Shown: one piece after another, positions 8,852 to 18,667 of the stretch | How positions within the stretch are numbered: position 1 is the stretch's first letter | How the letters are laid out: every line of letters starts with the position of its first letter | NCBI GenBank assembly: GCA_016946835.1 | Contig: JACVTC010000354.1 | Span: forward strand, 1 to 39,660 | Source of the DNA: Neocallimastix lanati (nom. inval.) | Lineage: Eukaryota; Neocallimastigomycota; Neocallimastigomycetes; Neocallimastigales; Neocallimastigaceae | Direction of reading: 5' to 3' | Length of the DNA: 39,660 nt | The notes under the pieces: generated by a model | What the model saw: the letters and a program-made list of their open reading frames with translations, nothing else | Databases searched by the model: none | Told to the model about the DNA's origin: nothing | Translations under genes and position numbers: made by a program

Positions 8852-9750
8852 GACTTTTTGGAATATATTTCTTTTTTATTTTTTTCCATAATCTTATTTA
8901 ATTGAGGGCAATAGTATGAGTAATGACCTTCTTCCTTACAGAAGAAGCAAGTTTTAACAGATAAATTTCTCATTTTCTGGGTTGATTCTTCTATAATATC
9001 TTGAGGTTTCAGTTTATTATTTGTTTGACTTGTTTGGAAAGTTTCGTTTCTTCTTTTAGGATAAAGTCTTGAAGTAGTACTGTTTTGATTATTTTGATTA
9101 TGCTGGGAATTATTAACATTATAGGTATTAATATTATTGTTCCTTACAGAAAGTCGATCTACTTTCTCGGCAATTTTGAAAGCTTTCTCCATACTTATAT
9201 CATCTTTAAGGGATAATTTCTTCCAGGCTTCATAATTATTTTGAATAGAATCAATATAATCTAGTACACCAATGCGCTTTCTTCTCTTTTTATCAAGTTT
9301 AGTGTACAAAGTTCTATATCTTACATTAAAGTCTTTAATCTTTTCGTTTCTTTTAATTCGCATTGCACGAAGTTCTTTAAGAAGTAAATTTTGGTCTTCT
9401 TTAATACCGTAAAAATTTTCAAGACTTGAAATAATTTTTCCAAGAGAAGGAAATTTAATATCATCATCAACATTTTCTTCTTCATCATCTTCTTCTTCTT
9501 CATCTGATGAATCATCACTTTCATCATCACTATCTTCTCCCAAATCTTCAATAACGCGTTGTACTTCACCAGAGCTGGTAAGTAAACAAGCATTAAATAT
9601 TGTTTCTGGATCTGTAATACCTTGTATCTTGATCCAAAGTTTTAATTCAGTAGCCCAGGACTTAATATCTAAATTGTCCTTGCTAAGTTTCACAATATCT
9701 CTTAATTCTTTTTTCAATTCTTTAAAGCTCAAAGTTGTTTCCTTGGACAT
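8839..9750 (-). CDS. gag: Gag protein of element B
   Basis: The start chosen is the ATG at 9750 (MSKETTLSF, 303 aa). An in-frame ATG 22 codons upstream (9816) gives a hydrophobic, aromatic N-terminus unlike Gag. The protein has an N-terminal helical region, a strongly acidic Asp/Glu/Ser stretch at about 75-100, and a capsid-like region with LDYIDSI and MEKAFKIAEKVDRL that is paralleled in the Gag of element A. A single zinc knuckle CFFCKEEGHYSYYC (CX2CX4HX4C) lies near the C-terminus. It would assemble the particle and bind the element RNA. It ends 10 bases after the start of a slippery heptamer, so most ribosomes make Gag and a minority Gag-Pol. Confidence 0.92.
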   Translation of the reverse strand: MSKETTLSFKELKKELRDIVKLSKDNLDIKSWATELKLWIKIQGITDPETIFNACLLTSSGEVQRVIEDLGEDSDDESDDSSDEEEEDDEEENVDDDIKFPSLGKIISSLENFYGIKEDQNLLLKELRAMRIKRNEKIKDFNVRYRTLYTKLDKKRRKRIGVLDYIDSIQNNYEAWKKLSLKDDISMEKAFKIAEKVDRLSVRNNNINTYNVNNSQHNQNNQNSTTSRLYPKRRNETFQTSQTNNKLKPQDIIEESTQKMRNLSVKTCFFCKEEGHYSYYCPQLNKIMEKNKKEIYSKKSLNF

Positions 9751-9925
9751 TTTGTTTAAATATTTCTTGTTGTATATTAATGAGGTGATTAAATAAGAAT
9801 AAATTTGGAAATACAACTTTAAAAATATAATTTAATAGGTAATTTAATATCGAATCAATTTTTAAAACAATATATTTTAGTAACTTTTGAAAATAATAAT
9901 TTTATTTGCTTTCTTTAGTAGATAT

Positions 9926-10195
9926 AAGCTCGAAATCTTTATCGACAACTTAGTAGAAATTATAAAGCACGAGGTTCTTTTCGACTACTTTATTAAGAAT
10001 AATTTTTAAGTTCGAAATCTTTATCGACAACTCAATAGAATAATTTTTAAGTTCGAAATCTTTATCGACAATTCAATAGAATAATTTTAAGTTCGAAATC
10101 TTTATCGACAACTTAATAGAATAATTTTAAGTTCGAAATCTTTATCGACAACTTAATAGAATATTTTTCAAGCTCGAAATCTTTATCGACCACTT
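9926..10195 (-). repeat. tandem array of about 40-bp units in the element B leader
   Basis: About six to seven units built on AAGTTCGAAATCTTTATCGA followed by CAACTYAATAGAATAATTTT (plus-strand reading). Units start near 9926, 9964 (degenerate), 10008, 10049, 10089, 10129 and 10169. The inner units are nearly identical and the outer ones diverged, which suggests recent expansion from the middle. Confidence 0.85.
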
Positions 10196-11198
10196 GAATT
10201 TTGTAATTTAGTATATTTGTAGTAATAAATTTAGAAGCAAAGTTTTATTTGTTATTTTCACCTTTCAAAAATTTTTCTTTTTAAACGATAAATATTGTAT
10301 TGTTATAGCTAATAAAATTATTAATTAATTATAATTATTAAATACAAAAAAATAATCTTTATTGTCGTACAATCTGATAGTACACACTGTCTGACGTGCA
10401 GCTTACCTAATGGTGTCATGCCACGCGTGTGCCACGATTACTATATTCAATATAAAATATAGCAGTTCAGAGCCCACTAGCCCAATTACTATGTAGGATA
10501 AACTTAATCCGATAATCTATGTACGGAATAAAAAAAAAATTTTAAAAGTATTCAATAATATTTTTATTAACTAATAAAAATTAACTAAAAACACAATATT
10601 TTCAAAGTAAATTAAGATTCTTTTACAGGAATTATTAAACAAATAAAGTATCAGTAATAAAAAAAAATAAAAAAAATTTAAATGGCGAAGTTAGCCAAAG
10701 TCTGATACTTTATATAATAAAGTGCCTTATAACTAGCACAAAGAAAAGTAAAAAAAAATATATAAAAAAAACAATCTTACGCCTTCGGTGACGTAAGCTC
10801 CTTATTCGCCAGTGCTTGGAAAGTACCCGCACCTTCGTGTGTTGAAACGTTGAAGGCTGAACTATTATTACCGGGTCGGTAACCAAATACCTTCGTCTAC
10901 TTTCCAATTAATCTCCAAATTAACTACTATTCAATAACCTACTATGAATAGAGTTAATTTGTTGCTATCTGAGAATACACTGTGTATGAGCTCTATCCGC
11001 TCCTTGTTATAATTTTACAAAATTTGTTTTTTTTTTTTGAATCTTAATTTTACTTATTTAAAAAAAATTTTTTTTTATATATATATCAAACAAGCGCCAT
11101 AGGTTAATCAAAGGATTAACGACTTACTTGTTTATCAATATAAAATAAAAAAAAAATTAAAAAAAAATCTATGTTATTTACTATTATTTCTATTTAAT

Positions 11199-11216
11199 TC
11201 CCCGATATCTCCACCA
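11199..11216 (-). other. primer-binding site of element B
   Basis: The minus strand reads TGGTGGAGATATCGGGGA, six bases inside the 5' LTR. TGG matches a tRNA CCA end. It does not match the tRNA-Thr of this window, whose tail would give TGGTGCCTATT. Confidence 0.6.
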
Positions 11217-11222
11217 TATAAA

Positions 11223-11545
11223 TGTTAAGGTTTTAGAGAATTAAATAAAAATAAAGTAAAGAAACACAAATTTTATTTTTTTTTTTATTTATTATTTTTA
11301 TTTATAAATTTATTTTATTAATTTTACTTGATTTTATTTGATGATATTTAAAAATTAGTAGCAAAATTTACAACTATTTATACTTTTTTTTTCAAGGCAT
11401 AAAAGTTGTTCTTGCCACTAAATTACATTTTATTATTATTTTTCTTTTTATATATAAAAACTATTAAATTTAAATTGATTTTTATAATCAATTATATAAA
11501 ATTTAATTATAACAATATAAATAAAATACATTTATAATATTAATA

Positions 11546-11598
<53 letters not shown>

Positions 11599-12085
11599 CT
11601 ATCTAAAATATTACTAATAAGAATTTATTTAATTGGCTAAAATTTTTATTACAATCTGTTAAAATATTCAAATAAAAATAAAAATACTATTCTAATATAA
11701 AGGTTTTTAATAAAATAAAATATTTTTCAATATAAAATAAAACATTTCGATATAAAATTTTATAATAAAAGTTAAAATATAATATATAAATTTTTAATTA
11801 TCAATATATAAAAATATTATTAATACAAATTTTCATTATTAATATAAAAATAAAAAAATAAGATTTATTATTAATATTGTTAATATAAGTTTTAAATATA
11901 TAAAAATATTACTATTAATATAAGATTTAATATAAAAATTATAAAGTTTAATATAATTTTTGATCTAATTTTTAATCTTTGAATTTAAAAATTTATTAAA
12001 GTACAAAAATAATAATGTACACATAATGTATTAGAAATAAATCGTAGATTTAATTAAGAATGCATTATTTAGTACATTCTTATCA
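11223..12085 (-). repeat. element B 5' LTR
   Basis: 863 bp, the same length and reading as 3960-4822. It should hold the promoter of the element, transcribing away from the tRNA gene. Confidence 0.95.
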
Positions 12086-12089
12086 CAAC
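12086..12089. repeat. target-site duplication copy CAAC next to the tRNA gene
   Basis: CAAC follows the end of element B and is 12 bases before the mature tRNA start. It pairs with 3956-3959. Confidence 0.8.
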
Positions 12090-12101
12090 TTGTAATGGTG
12101 T

Positions 12102-12173
12102 GCCTGTTTGGCTTAGTGGTAGAGCGTCGCTCTTGTAAAGCGAAGGTCGGTGGTTCGATTCCGTCAATAGGCA
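12102..12173 (+). tRNA. tRNA-Thr (anticodon UGU)
   Basis: A 72-base cloverleaf including the discriminator A. The acceptor stem GCCTGTT/AATAGGC has one G-U pair. The D stem is GCTT/GAGC, the anticodon stem TCGCT/AGCGA with loop CTTGTAA (anticodon TGT at 12134-12136), and the T arm GGTGG/CCGTC with loop TTCGATT. No intron. Internal Pol III promoter boxes are visible: A box TGGCTTAGTGG (12109-12119) and B box GGTTCGATTCC (12152-12162). It decodes ACA. It is the landing pad of the LTR elements upstream. Confidence 0.95.
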
Positions 12174-12180
12174 TTGTATA

Positions 12181-12203
12181 TTTTATTTTGATTTGTTTTT
12201 TTT
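12181..12203 (+). terminator. Pol III terminator of the tRNA gene
   Basis: Runs of 4, 4 and 8 T begin 8 bases after the tRNA, the usual Pol III stop signal. Confidence 0.7.
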
Positions 12204-12502
12204 AGTATCCATAAGAAATTAATTGAAACCTATGTATATGAAATTATTTAAAATAAAATAAAAATAAAAAAAAAAAAAAAAAAAAAAAGATAAATTTATT
12301 TTATTTTTTTAAATAAATAAGTATCATTTTTTTTGATTAAAACAAATAAGAAAAAAATTTTTTTTTAAATAAATAATCTTTTTTTTTTTTTTTTAAATAA
12401 TTTATTTTTTTTTTTTTTTTTTTTATTATTATTATTAGAAATGATTATAAATTTTAATTATTAAAAAAAAAAAAAATTATAAGAAAAAAAAATTAGAAAA
12501 TA

Positions 12503-12630
12503 CTCAACGGCGGCGGCAGCGGGGACTTAAAACCACCCAGCAATCTTCAAAGATTAGAAAAGTCTGACCGCCGTGTCCCCTTTATCCTAATCCTGATTAG
12601 GCCTACGCAAAGCAAGGCCATTGTTAAAAC
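12503..12630. repeat. GC-rich structured core, copy 1
   Basis: 128 bp of balanced composition in otherwise extremely AT-rich DNA. Visible pairings are GGGGAC with GTCCCC, CGGCGG with CCGCCG (interleaved, so pseudoknot-like), hairpin AATCT/AGATT, hairpin CCTAAT/ATTAGG and GGCCT/AGGCC. One forward frame is fully open here but is broken by a stop in copy 2, so coding is unlikely. Identity unknown. Confidence 0.75.
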
Positions 12631-12666
12631 AAAAAACAAAAAAAATTCTTTTTTTTAAATAAATAA

Positions 12667-12697
<31 letters not shown>

Positions 12698-12867
12698 GGT
12701 TAAAACAAATAAGAAAAAAAAATTTTTTTAAATAAATAATCTTTTTTTTTTTTTTAAATAATTAATTTTTTTTTTTTTTTTTTTTTTTTATTATTATTAT
12801 TAGAAATGATTATAAATTTAAATTATTAAAAAAAAAAAAAAATATAAGAAAAAAAAATTAGAAAATA

Positions 12868-12997
12868 CTCAACGGCGGCGGCAGCGGGGACTTAAAACCA
12901 CCCAGCAATCTTCAAAGATTAGAAAAGTCTGACCGCCGTGTCCCCTTTATCCTATTATCCGATTAGGCCTACGCAAAAGCAAAGCCATTGTTAAAAC
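12868..12997. repeat. GC-rich structured core, copy 2
   Basis: 130 bp. The first 88 or so bases are identical to copy 1. Changes are confined to the CCTA...TAGG hairpin and to the following AAAGC segment. Confidence 0.75.
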
Positions 12998-13063
12998 AAA
13001 AAAAAAAATTTTTTTTTTTTAAATAAATAATCTTTCTTTTTTTTTTTTTTTTTTTTTTTTTGG

Positions 13064-13141
13064 TAAAGAACGAATATATAATGGATGATTAATCTAGAAT
13101 TTTCAACTTAAACTTTTAAGAATCCATTATATTATTCTTTA
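13064..13141. repeat. imperfect inverted repeat
   Basis: A left arm TAAAGAACGAATATATAATG and a right arm CATTATATTATTCTTTA are complementary over about 20 bp with small bulges. The loop is about 35 bases. It could be a MITE-like remnant or a hairpin RNA. Nothing more can be said. Confidence 0.5.
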
Positions 13142-13746
13142 CTTAATATTACCTTACTATATTTTCTATAATAAAAAAAAATTTTTTATAAATATATTTT
13201 TTTTTCTCTATATATTTTTATTAAAAAAAGTGATTAAAGTAGTATCTATAATTCTATATTTTTTATTATTATTATTAATATAAAATATCTATATTATAAC
13301 TTTGAATTTTCAGTATTTTTATTAAAATGTTTATTATCATCAATATTAATATTTTTATTTTTATTTTTAAATATATTATTATTATATAATAAAAATTTTT
13401 TATTCCATTCTCCTCCAAACAAAAATATCAAAATCTGAATTGATTAATAATAAATATTAAATGATATTAATAATAGTTTTTAAAAAATTATTTTATATAA
13501 AAAAAAAAAAAAGAATATTATTATTAATTTTCTAGATTAAAAATAACTTTAATTTTTCTGTAAAATCTTTTTTAATTTTTTTTTTTTTGTTTCTTTTTGG
13601 TATATATTTTAAATAATTTAGTTTTAGTTATTATATGAAATAAATAATATATAATTATATAATATAAACAAAATTTATTAACATCAAATAATTATGAATT
13701 AGTTAATTTAATTTAATATAAAATTATAAATAATTAGTAATAGAAG

Positions 13747-13782
<36 letters not shown>

Positions 13783-14187
13783 TTAATGATATGAAATGAT
13801 GATAAATGTAGAAAGACTTTACATATTTATTTATTTATTTTTTTTTTTTTTAAATATTATAGATAGGTAAAGTTTTTCAATAATTAAAATGTAGACTTTA
13901 ATAGAAAAAAAAAAAAAAAAAAAAAATAAATAAATAAAATAAATAAAAAATTCTAATATTAACCTGAACCATAGCAATTTTGAAACGATACCACCACATA
14001 TTACGATACCTTAAATATACCAAAATATGTTTGCTGTACATAATTTGCATAGAAAATCATGTGATTACTTAATGCTTGATTATAAATTTTATTTTTTATG
14101 TGACTGATTAAATAATAAAATAATTTTATTCATAATTAAAAGTTTTTATTTTTTATTTTTTATTTTTTTTTATTTTATATCAATTTA
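13142..14187. other. intergenic AT-rich DNA
   Basis: No coding sequence seen. It contains an (ATT)n run at 13748-13782, an inverted copy of the repeat at 29636-29822 (listed separately), and a possible degraded LTR end of the element A family at about 13980-14016. Confidence 0.6.
13620..13822 (-). repeat. dispersed repeat, inverted relative to 29636-29822
   Basis: The reverse complement matches 29636-29822 over most of its length. Shared blocks include TCTTTCTACATTTATCAT, TTATATTAAATTAAATTAAC and TAATAAATTTTGTTTATAT. The (ATT)n insert is absent in the other copy. Both copies lie about 1 kb upstream of the paralogous AAA/nuclease genes. Confidence 0.75.
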
Positions 14188-14190
14188 AAA

Positions 14191-14263
<73 letters not shown>

Positions 14264-14285
14264 AATTAATTAATTAATTAATTAA
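14188..14285. repeat. (TAAA)n and (TTAA)n microsatellites
   Basis: About 18 TAAA units to 14260, then TTAA units to 14285, upstream of the AAA/nuclease pseudogene. Confidence 0.9.
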
Positions 14286-14531
14286 TATTATTACCATTCA
14301 ATTTTTTTTTAAAAATATTTTATTATTAATAATTGTTTAATATATTTTAAGTTTTAAATTCTTTGAAAGAAAAAAATAAATTTAATTTTTTTTTTTTTTT
14401 AAATTACGTTTTAATTAATTATAAATGAAAAATAATAATAATAATAATATATACCGACGGAAGTGTTTTTATTTAAATACTAGATAATAATAATAATAAT
14501 AATAAAGTATTGAGTAACAAAAAAGGAAAAA

Positions 14532-15660
14532 ATGAAACGATCAAATGAAAATGAAAATGATTTTATATCAGAAAATAATGAAAAAAAGAGAAAGATAATT
14601 GATGAAAACGAGTTAATAAAAAAATTTTTATGTTCTAATTTTTATATTGATAAAACATTGCTAATTAAGGATTTTATAGAGGACAAATCTTCAATAATAC
14701 GTGTTATCACACCCTCTGGATATGGAAAAACTGTTAATCTAAATATGTTTCGTTATTTTTTTGAAATGAATTACAAAGACGAAAATAACAATGAAAACAA
14801 AAAATTTTTTGAAAATTTAAACATAGCTAAAGAAACTAAAGATGGTGAAAGTTATATTGATCTTTATCAAGGAAAATTTCCAGTAGTTTATATTAATTTT
14901 GATGATATTTATTTAAAAAAAAGCTTTGATGAAACAATTGAAAATTTTAAACGTTTTGTCCAAAAATTGTATAGCTATTACGGGAACATTAAAAATGAAA
15001 ATTTATCCGACTATGAAAAAGAAATGATAAAAAATTTTAAAAATTGTAAAGCAAATATTTATGATTTAAAAGTTTCAATTGATATTTTATGTAAATATTT
15101 GTATAATACATTCGATAAGAAAATTATATTATTAATAGACAATTACGATTCACTTATTCTTGATTCATTAAATACTCCTTTTTTTAATGATTTATATTCT
15201 TTTAATCAGGAATTATTATCAAATATTTTTCAAAAAAAAAGATATATATTTAAATCATTCATTACTGGTAAAATTGATGTACAATTTTTTAAGCCTTTTG
15301 ATTCATTTAATTACCTTTTAGCTAACAATAAATATAATAAATATTTTAGTGTAACAGATTTAGAATTGCAAAAACTTTTGTTTGAATTCAAACTTGAAAA
15401 TAAAAGTGAAAAATTTTGATGTACAATTTTTTAAGCCTTTTGATTCATTTAATTACCTTTTAGCTAACAATAAATATAATAAATATTTTAGTGTAACAGA
15501 TTTAGAATTGCAAAAACTTTTGTTTGAATTCAAACTTGAAAATAAAAGTGAAAAATTTGAGAACTATTGTAATATTAATACAAGGGATAATTCATCTATA
15601 AATCCAACCTATAACAATCATGCAAATAAAGTAAATATTATTATTTCACCATTATTGTCT

Positions 15661-15722
<62 letters not shown>

Positions 15723-15752
15723 TTATAATAATAATAATAATAATAATAATTA

Positions 15753-15802
<50 letters not shown>

Positions 15803-18667
15803 TAGTTAAATATTATGATTTATTTTGTATAATAAATTCTATTAAAAAATTTCTTTCTTCACAAAAATTGATAGAATCAAAAAATAATGATAATGATAAT
15901 GATAATTTTTTTTTATCACAAAAAAATAAATTTCTTGAAATAATATTTAACAATGATTTTGATTATATTATGATTAAAGATATGGATTACCTTTTACAAA
16001 ATGGATTTATTGAAAAGTCAATTCCCAAATTATTAGAATTTGAAATGTTAAAAAAAGAATATATAAATAACAACCGAGATATCATTTGGACTTTATTTAT
16101 TAAATTTGGTTATCTAATTATTGATAATAATAAATTAAAAATAAAAAATAAAGAAATTAAAGAATTTATTAAAATAAAATTTTCTTATTGGAAAGATAAT
16201 TTATATAATAATTTTAAATATAGTGAAATTATTGATTTATTTATAAAAAATTATGATGAAGAAAAAATCCAAGAATTCCTTGAAAATTCAATAAACAAAG
16301 AAAATTATTCCCCAAATGAAGACTTAAACAACTGGTACACTCTAATTTACTCACTTTTAAGTTTGAATAATCAATATGTAATTGTTTCTAAAAATAATTA
16401 TAGTGAAAGAAATAATATTCGTGAATTATTATATGTCCATAAAGATTATTTAGATAGGTTGAATAATAATTATGAAAATAATAATAATTCTAATTCCAAT
16501 AATTCTAATGAAAGTAATAAAAAAAATGATCAATTTAGTCCATATTTATCTGAAATATTTTACATTACTATAAACATTGTGCATAAAGAATGTGAATTTG
16601 AAGAAGGTTGTATTCAAGCATTGGATGACAATGAGAAATTTCTATTTAATGGTCTTGAATTAAAAAATATATACAATAAGATCATTAAATTTGGGATATC
16701 TGTTTGTGGAAATAAATGTGGAGTGATTTACGAAATAAATTATGGAAATAAATTCAAAAGAAAAGAAATGGCAACTAAAGTATATTGTGGTGAAAATTAT
16801 GATGACTTGTATGAAAAAGGATATTATTTTATTGATAAAACTAGAATGATAAATAAATTAATTGAAAAAGGAAATGCTGTATATTTAATAACACTGCCAA
16901 GAAGATTTGGAAAAAGTTTAAATTTAAAAATGATTCAAAAATTCTTTGAAAAACATACTAAAGGAGATAGTAAAGGAAATGACGTATTTGATGGATTAGA
17001 AGTTTCAAAAGATAGAAAAAATATGAGAGAATTTCACAAATATCCCGTAATATATTTAAATTTTAAAGATAACCAATCAAAAACTTATGAATCAGCTATC
17101 ATGTATCTTAAATCTAAAATATCTTCTCAATTTAAATATCAACGAGAAAAGATTGATTTTAAAAAATTAGATACGTCAGACCAAGAAGTATGGAATAAAA
17201 TAGAAAAAAAAGAAGAAGAAGATATGGATACATTAAGAAAATCTGTAAAATTTTTATGTCAATGTTTAATCGAAAAAAAATTTTACAAAAGAAAATGTAT
17301 TGTTTTAATTGATGAATATGATAAAATTATTATTAATTCTTTTGAAAATGGATATTATGAAACGTTTATTGGTATTGTTAGATCTTTATTTTCAAATATT
17401 TTTAAAGGAAATAAATATTTATATTTCGGAATAATTACAGGATGCTTAGGTTTAGAATTAAAAACCTTTTATTCAGGACTTAATAATATCCATGAACATA
17501 CCCTTCTTTCTGATCATTTATTTTATGATTGTTATGGATTTACAGAAAGCGAGTTAAAAAAAATTTTATCCCATTTTGAAATTCCTTTAGAAGAAGAAAA
17601 TAAAATTCAAAAAAAATATAATGGCTATTCTTGTGGTTATGGTAATCGTATTATTAAGAAATTGTATAATCCATATTCAATAATGAAATTTATTAGTAAT
17701 AATAAAAATAAGAAAGATGATCATTTATTTAAAAATTATTGGTTTAATTCTGAGAGTGATACCGTTCTAAATAAAATTATTAAAGAAAATGAATTTTCCT
17801 TTAAAAAAGATTTCCTAAGTCTATTGTATGGTAATGTAATTATTGTAGAAATAAAAAAAATATTAACGTTAAAAAAAAATTATTTAAAAGATGAAGTATG
17901 GACGGTTTTATTACATTCCGGATATATCACTCTATCCGATAAAGAGGGATATAAACAAAATATAAAAGAAATGGATGATCAAATAATTAAATTATTACTA
18001 GGTGAATCCAAATTAAATGAAAATGATGTAAATGAAGATTTAATTAAAAAATATAAAAATAATCAATTGAATAAGCACCTCGATAATAATATGTATTATA
18101 TTAAAATTCCTAATAATGAAATTTTTAATTGTTTTATAGCAAAATTGAAAGAGAGTTTAAAAAATGAAATAAAGGATAATAACTATTTAAATAATTTTAT
18201 TAATGGCCTTTTTAATAAAGACATAGATACAATAAATTCAAATTTAAATGATTATTTAACATGTTTAAGTCAATATCATCTGTTTGCCAATGAAGAAGAT
18301 TATGAAAATGTTTTATCAAGTATTGTTAATGCAAATATTTATATTTTGTAAAATTTACGGCCTAAGTGCAGAAGAGAACAGTGGATCAGGTAGATATGAC
18401 TTTGGTTTTCCTAATAGAAATAAAAAAAAGGAATACATTTTAATTGAGGTTAAAACATGTAAATCAGAAAATTGTGATGACAATTTACTTCATAAAGAAT
18501 GTGAAAATGCTATAAATCAAATTATAGAAAAAAAATATAAAATGAAACATGAAAAGAATGGCTATTCAACATTTATAAATTATGGTATTGCCTTTTGGAA
18601 AAAAAATTGTAGAATTGAAATGAAAATAAATGATAATGAAATAGATGGTCCATCAAAAAAATTATAA
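14532..18667 (+). pseudogene. two-module AAA-ATPase-like / PD-(D/E)XK nuclease gene, broken by two frameshifts
   Basis: A paralogue of the intact gene at 30845-34825. It reads in three pieces. The first is 14532-15419, 295 aa, with Walker A SGYGKT and a DNYD box. The second runs from about 15420 to 18351 and holds the poly-Asn linker, the second ATPase module with PRRFGKS and DEYD, and the helical tail. The third is 18310-18667, with the nuclease core YDFGF...EVK. Break 1 is a 142-bp tandem duplication (15276-15417 and 15418-15559); 142 is not a multiple of 3. Break 2 is one extra T at about 18311-18314 (GTTTTATC versus GTTTATC in the paralogue). It removes the nuclease domain from the long ORF. 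Assembly error is possible for break 2. The family is the pfam AAA-ATPase-like plus C-terminal PD-(D/E)XK type common in rumen bacteria and anaerobic fungi. Confidence 0.85.
15276..15559 (+). repeat. 142-bp tandem duplication inside the pseudogene
   Basis: Two abutting copies (15276-15417, 15418-15559) that differ at the final base only, as far as I can read. It is absent from the paralogue, and its near identity means it is very recent. Confidence 0.9.

Larger units (their letters stand above)
9751..11222 (-). other. long 5' leader of element B
   Basis: About 1.47 kb between the 5' LTR and the gag ATG. It contains the PBS, a perfect 7-bp hairpin (GTTAATC/GATTAAC, 11103-11120), two patches of more balanced base composition (10372-10510 and 10770-10990), and a tandem-repeat array near the gag start. 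A 65-codon ORF on the minus strand at 10710-10907 has no recognisable features and is probably chance. The leader may carry packaging or translation signals, which is inference. Confidence 0.7.
3960..12085 (-). mobile_element. element B: complete Ty3/gypsy LTR retrotransposon
   Basis: An 8126-bp element on the minus strand. In order it has 5' LTR (11223-12085), PBS (11199-11216), a long leader with tandem repeats, gag, a -1 frameshift site, pol (protease, RT, RNase H, integrase), polypurine tract and 3' LTR (3960-4822). CAAC flanks both ends. The LTRs have the same length and read as identical, including two homopolymers of 11 and 44 T. Both ORFs are open. This is the hallmark of a very recent insertion, and the copy may still be active. 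The Pol order RT-RNaseH-IN is Ty3/gypsy. There is a GPY/F-like motif but no chromodomain. The insertion is 12-16 bp upstream of a tRNA gene, as for yeast Ty3. Confidence 0.95.
12327..13060. repeat. tandem duplication of a 365-bp unit
   Basis: Two head-to-tail copies. Each runs from a T run and TTAAAACAAATAAG, through AAATAAATAATC, a long T run and GAAATGATTATAAATTT, to a GC-rich core, then back to poly-T. The equivalent core starts are 365 bases apart. Confidence 0.85.

Noticed and set aside
9321-9593. 90-codon minus-strand ORF overlapping gag of element B
   Set aside because: A shadow in another frame of the acidic Gag region, with no independent features.
9926-10195. AGTTCGAAATC repeats as Pol III B boxes
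   Set aside because: The consensus needs GTTCGANNC; here the ninth base is T, and no tRNA-like fold or A box is present.
10710-10907. 65-codon ORF in the element B leader
   Set aside because: No recognisable domain; low-complexity hydrophobic tail from A/T runs; no conserved neighbour.
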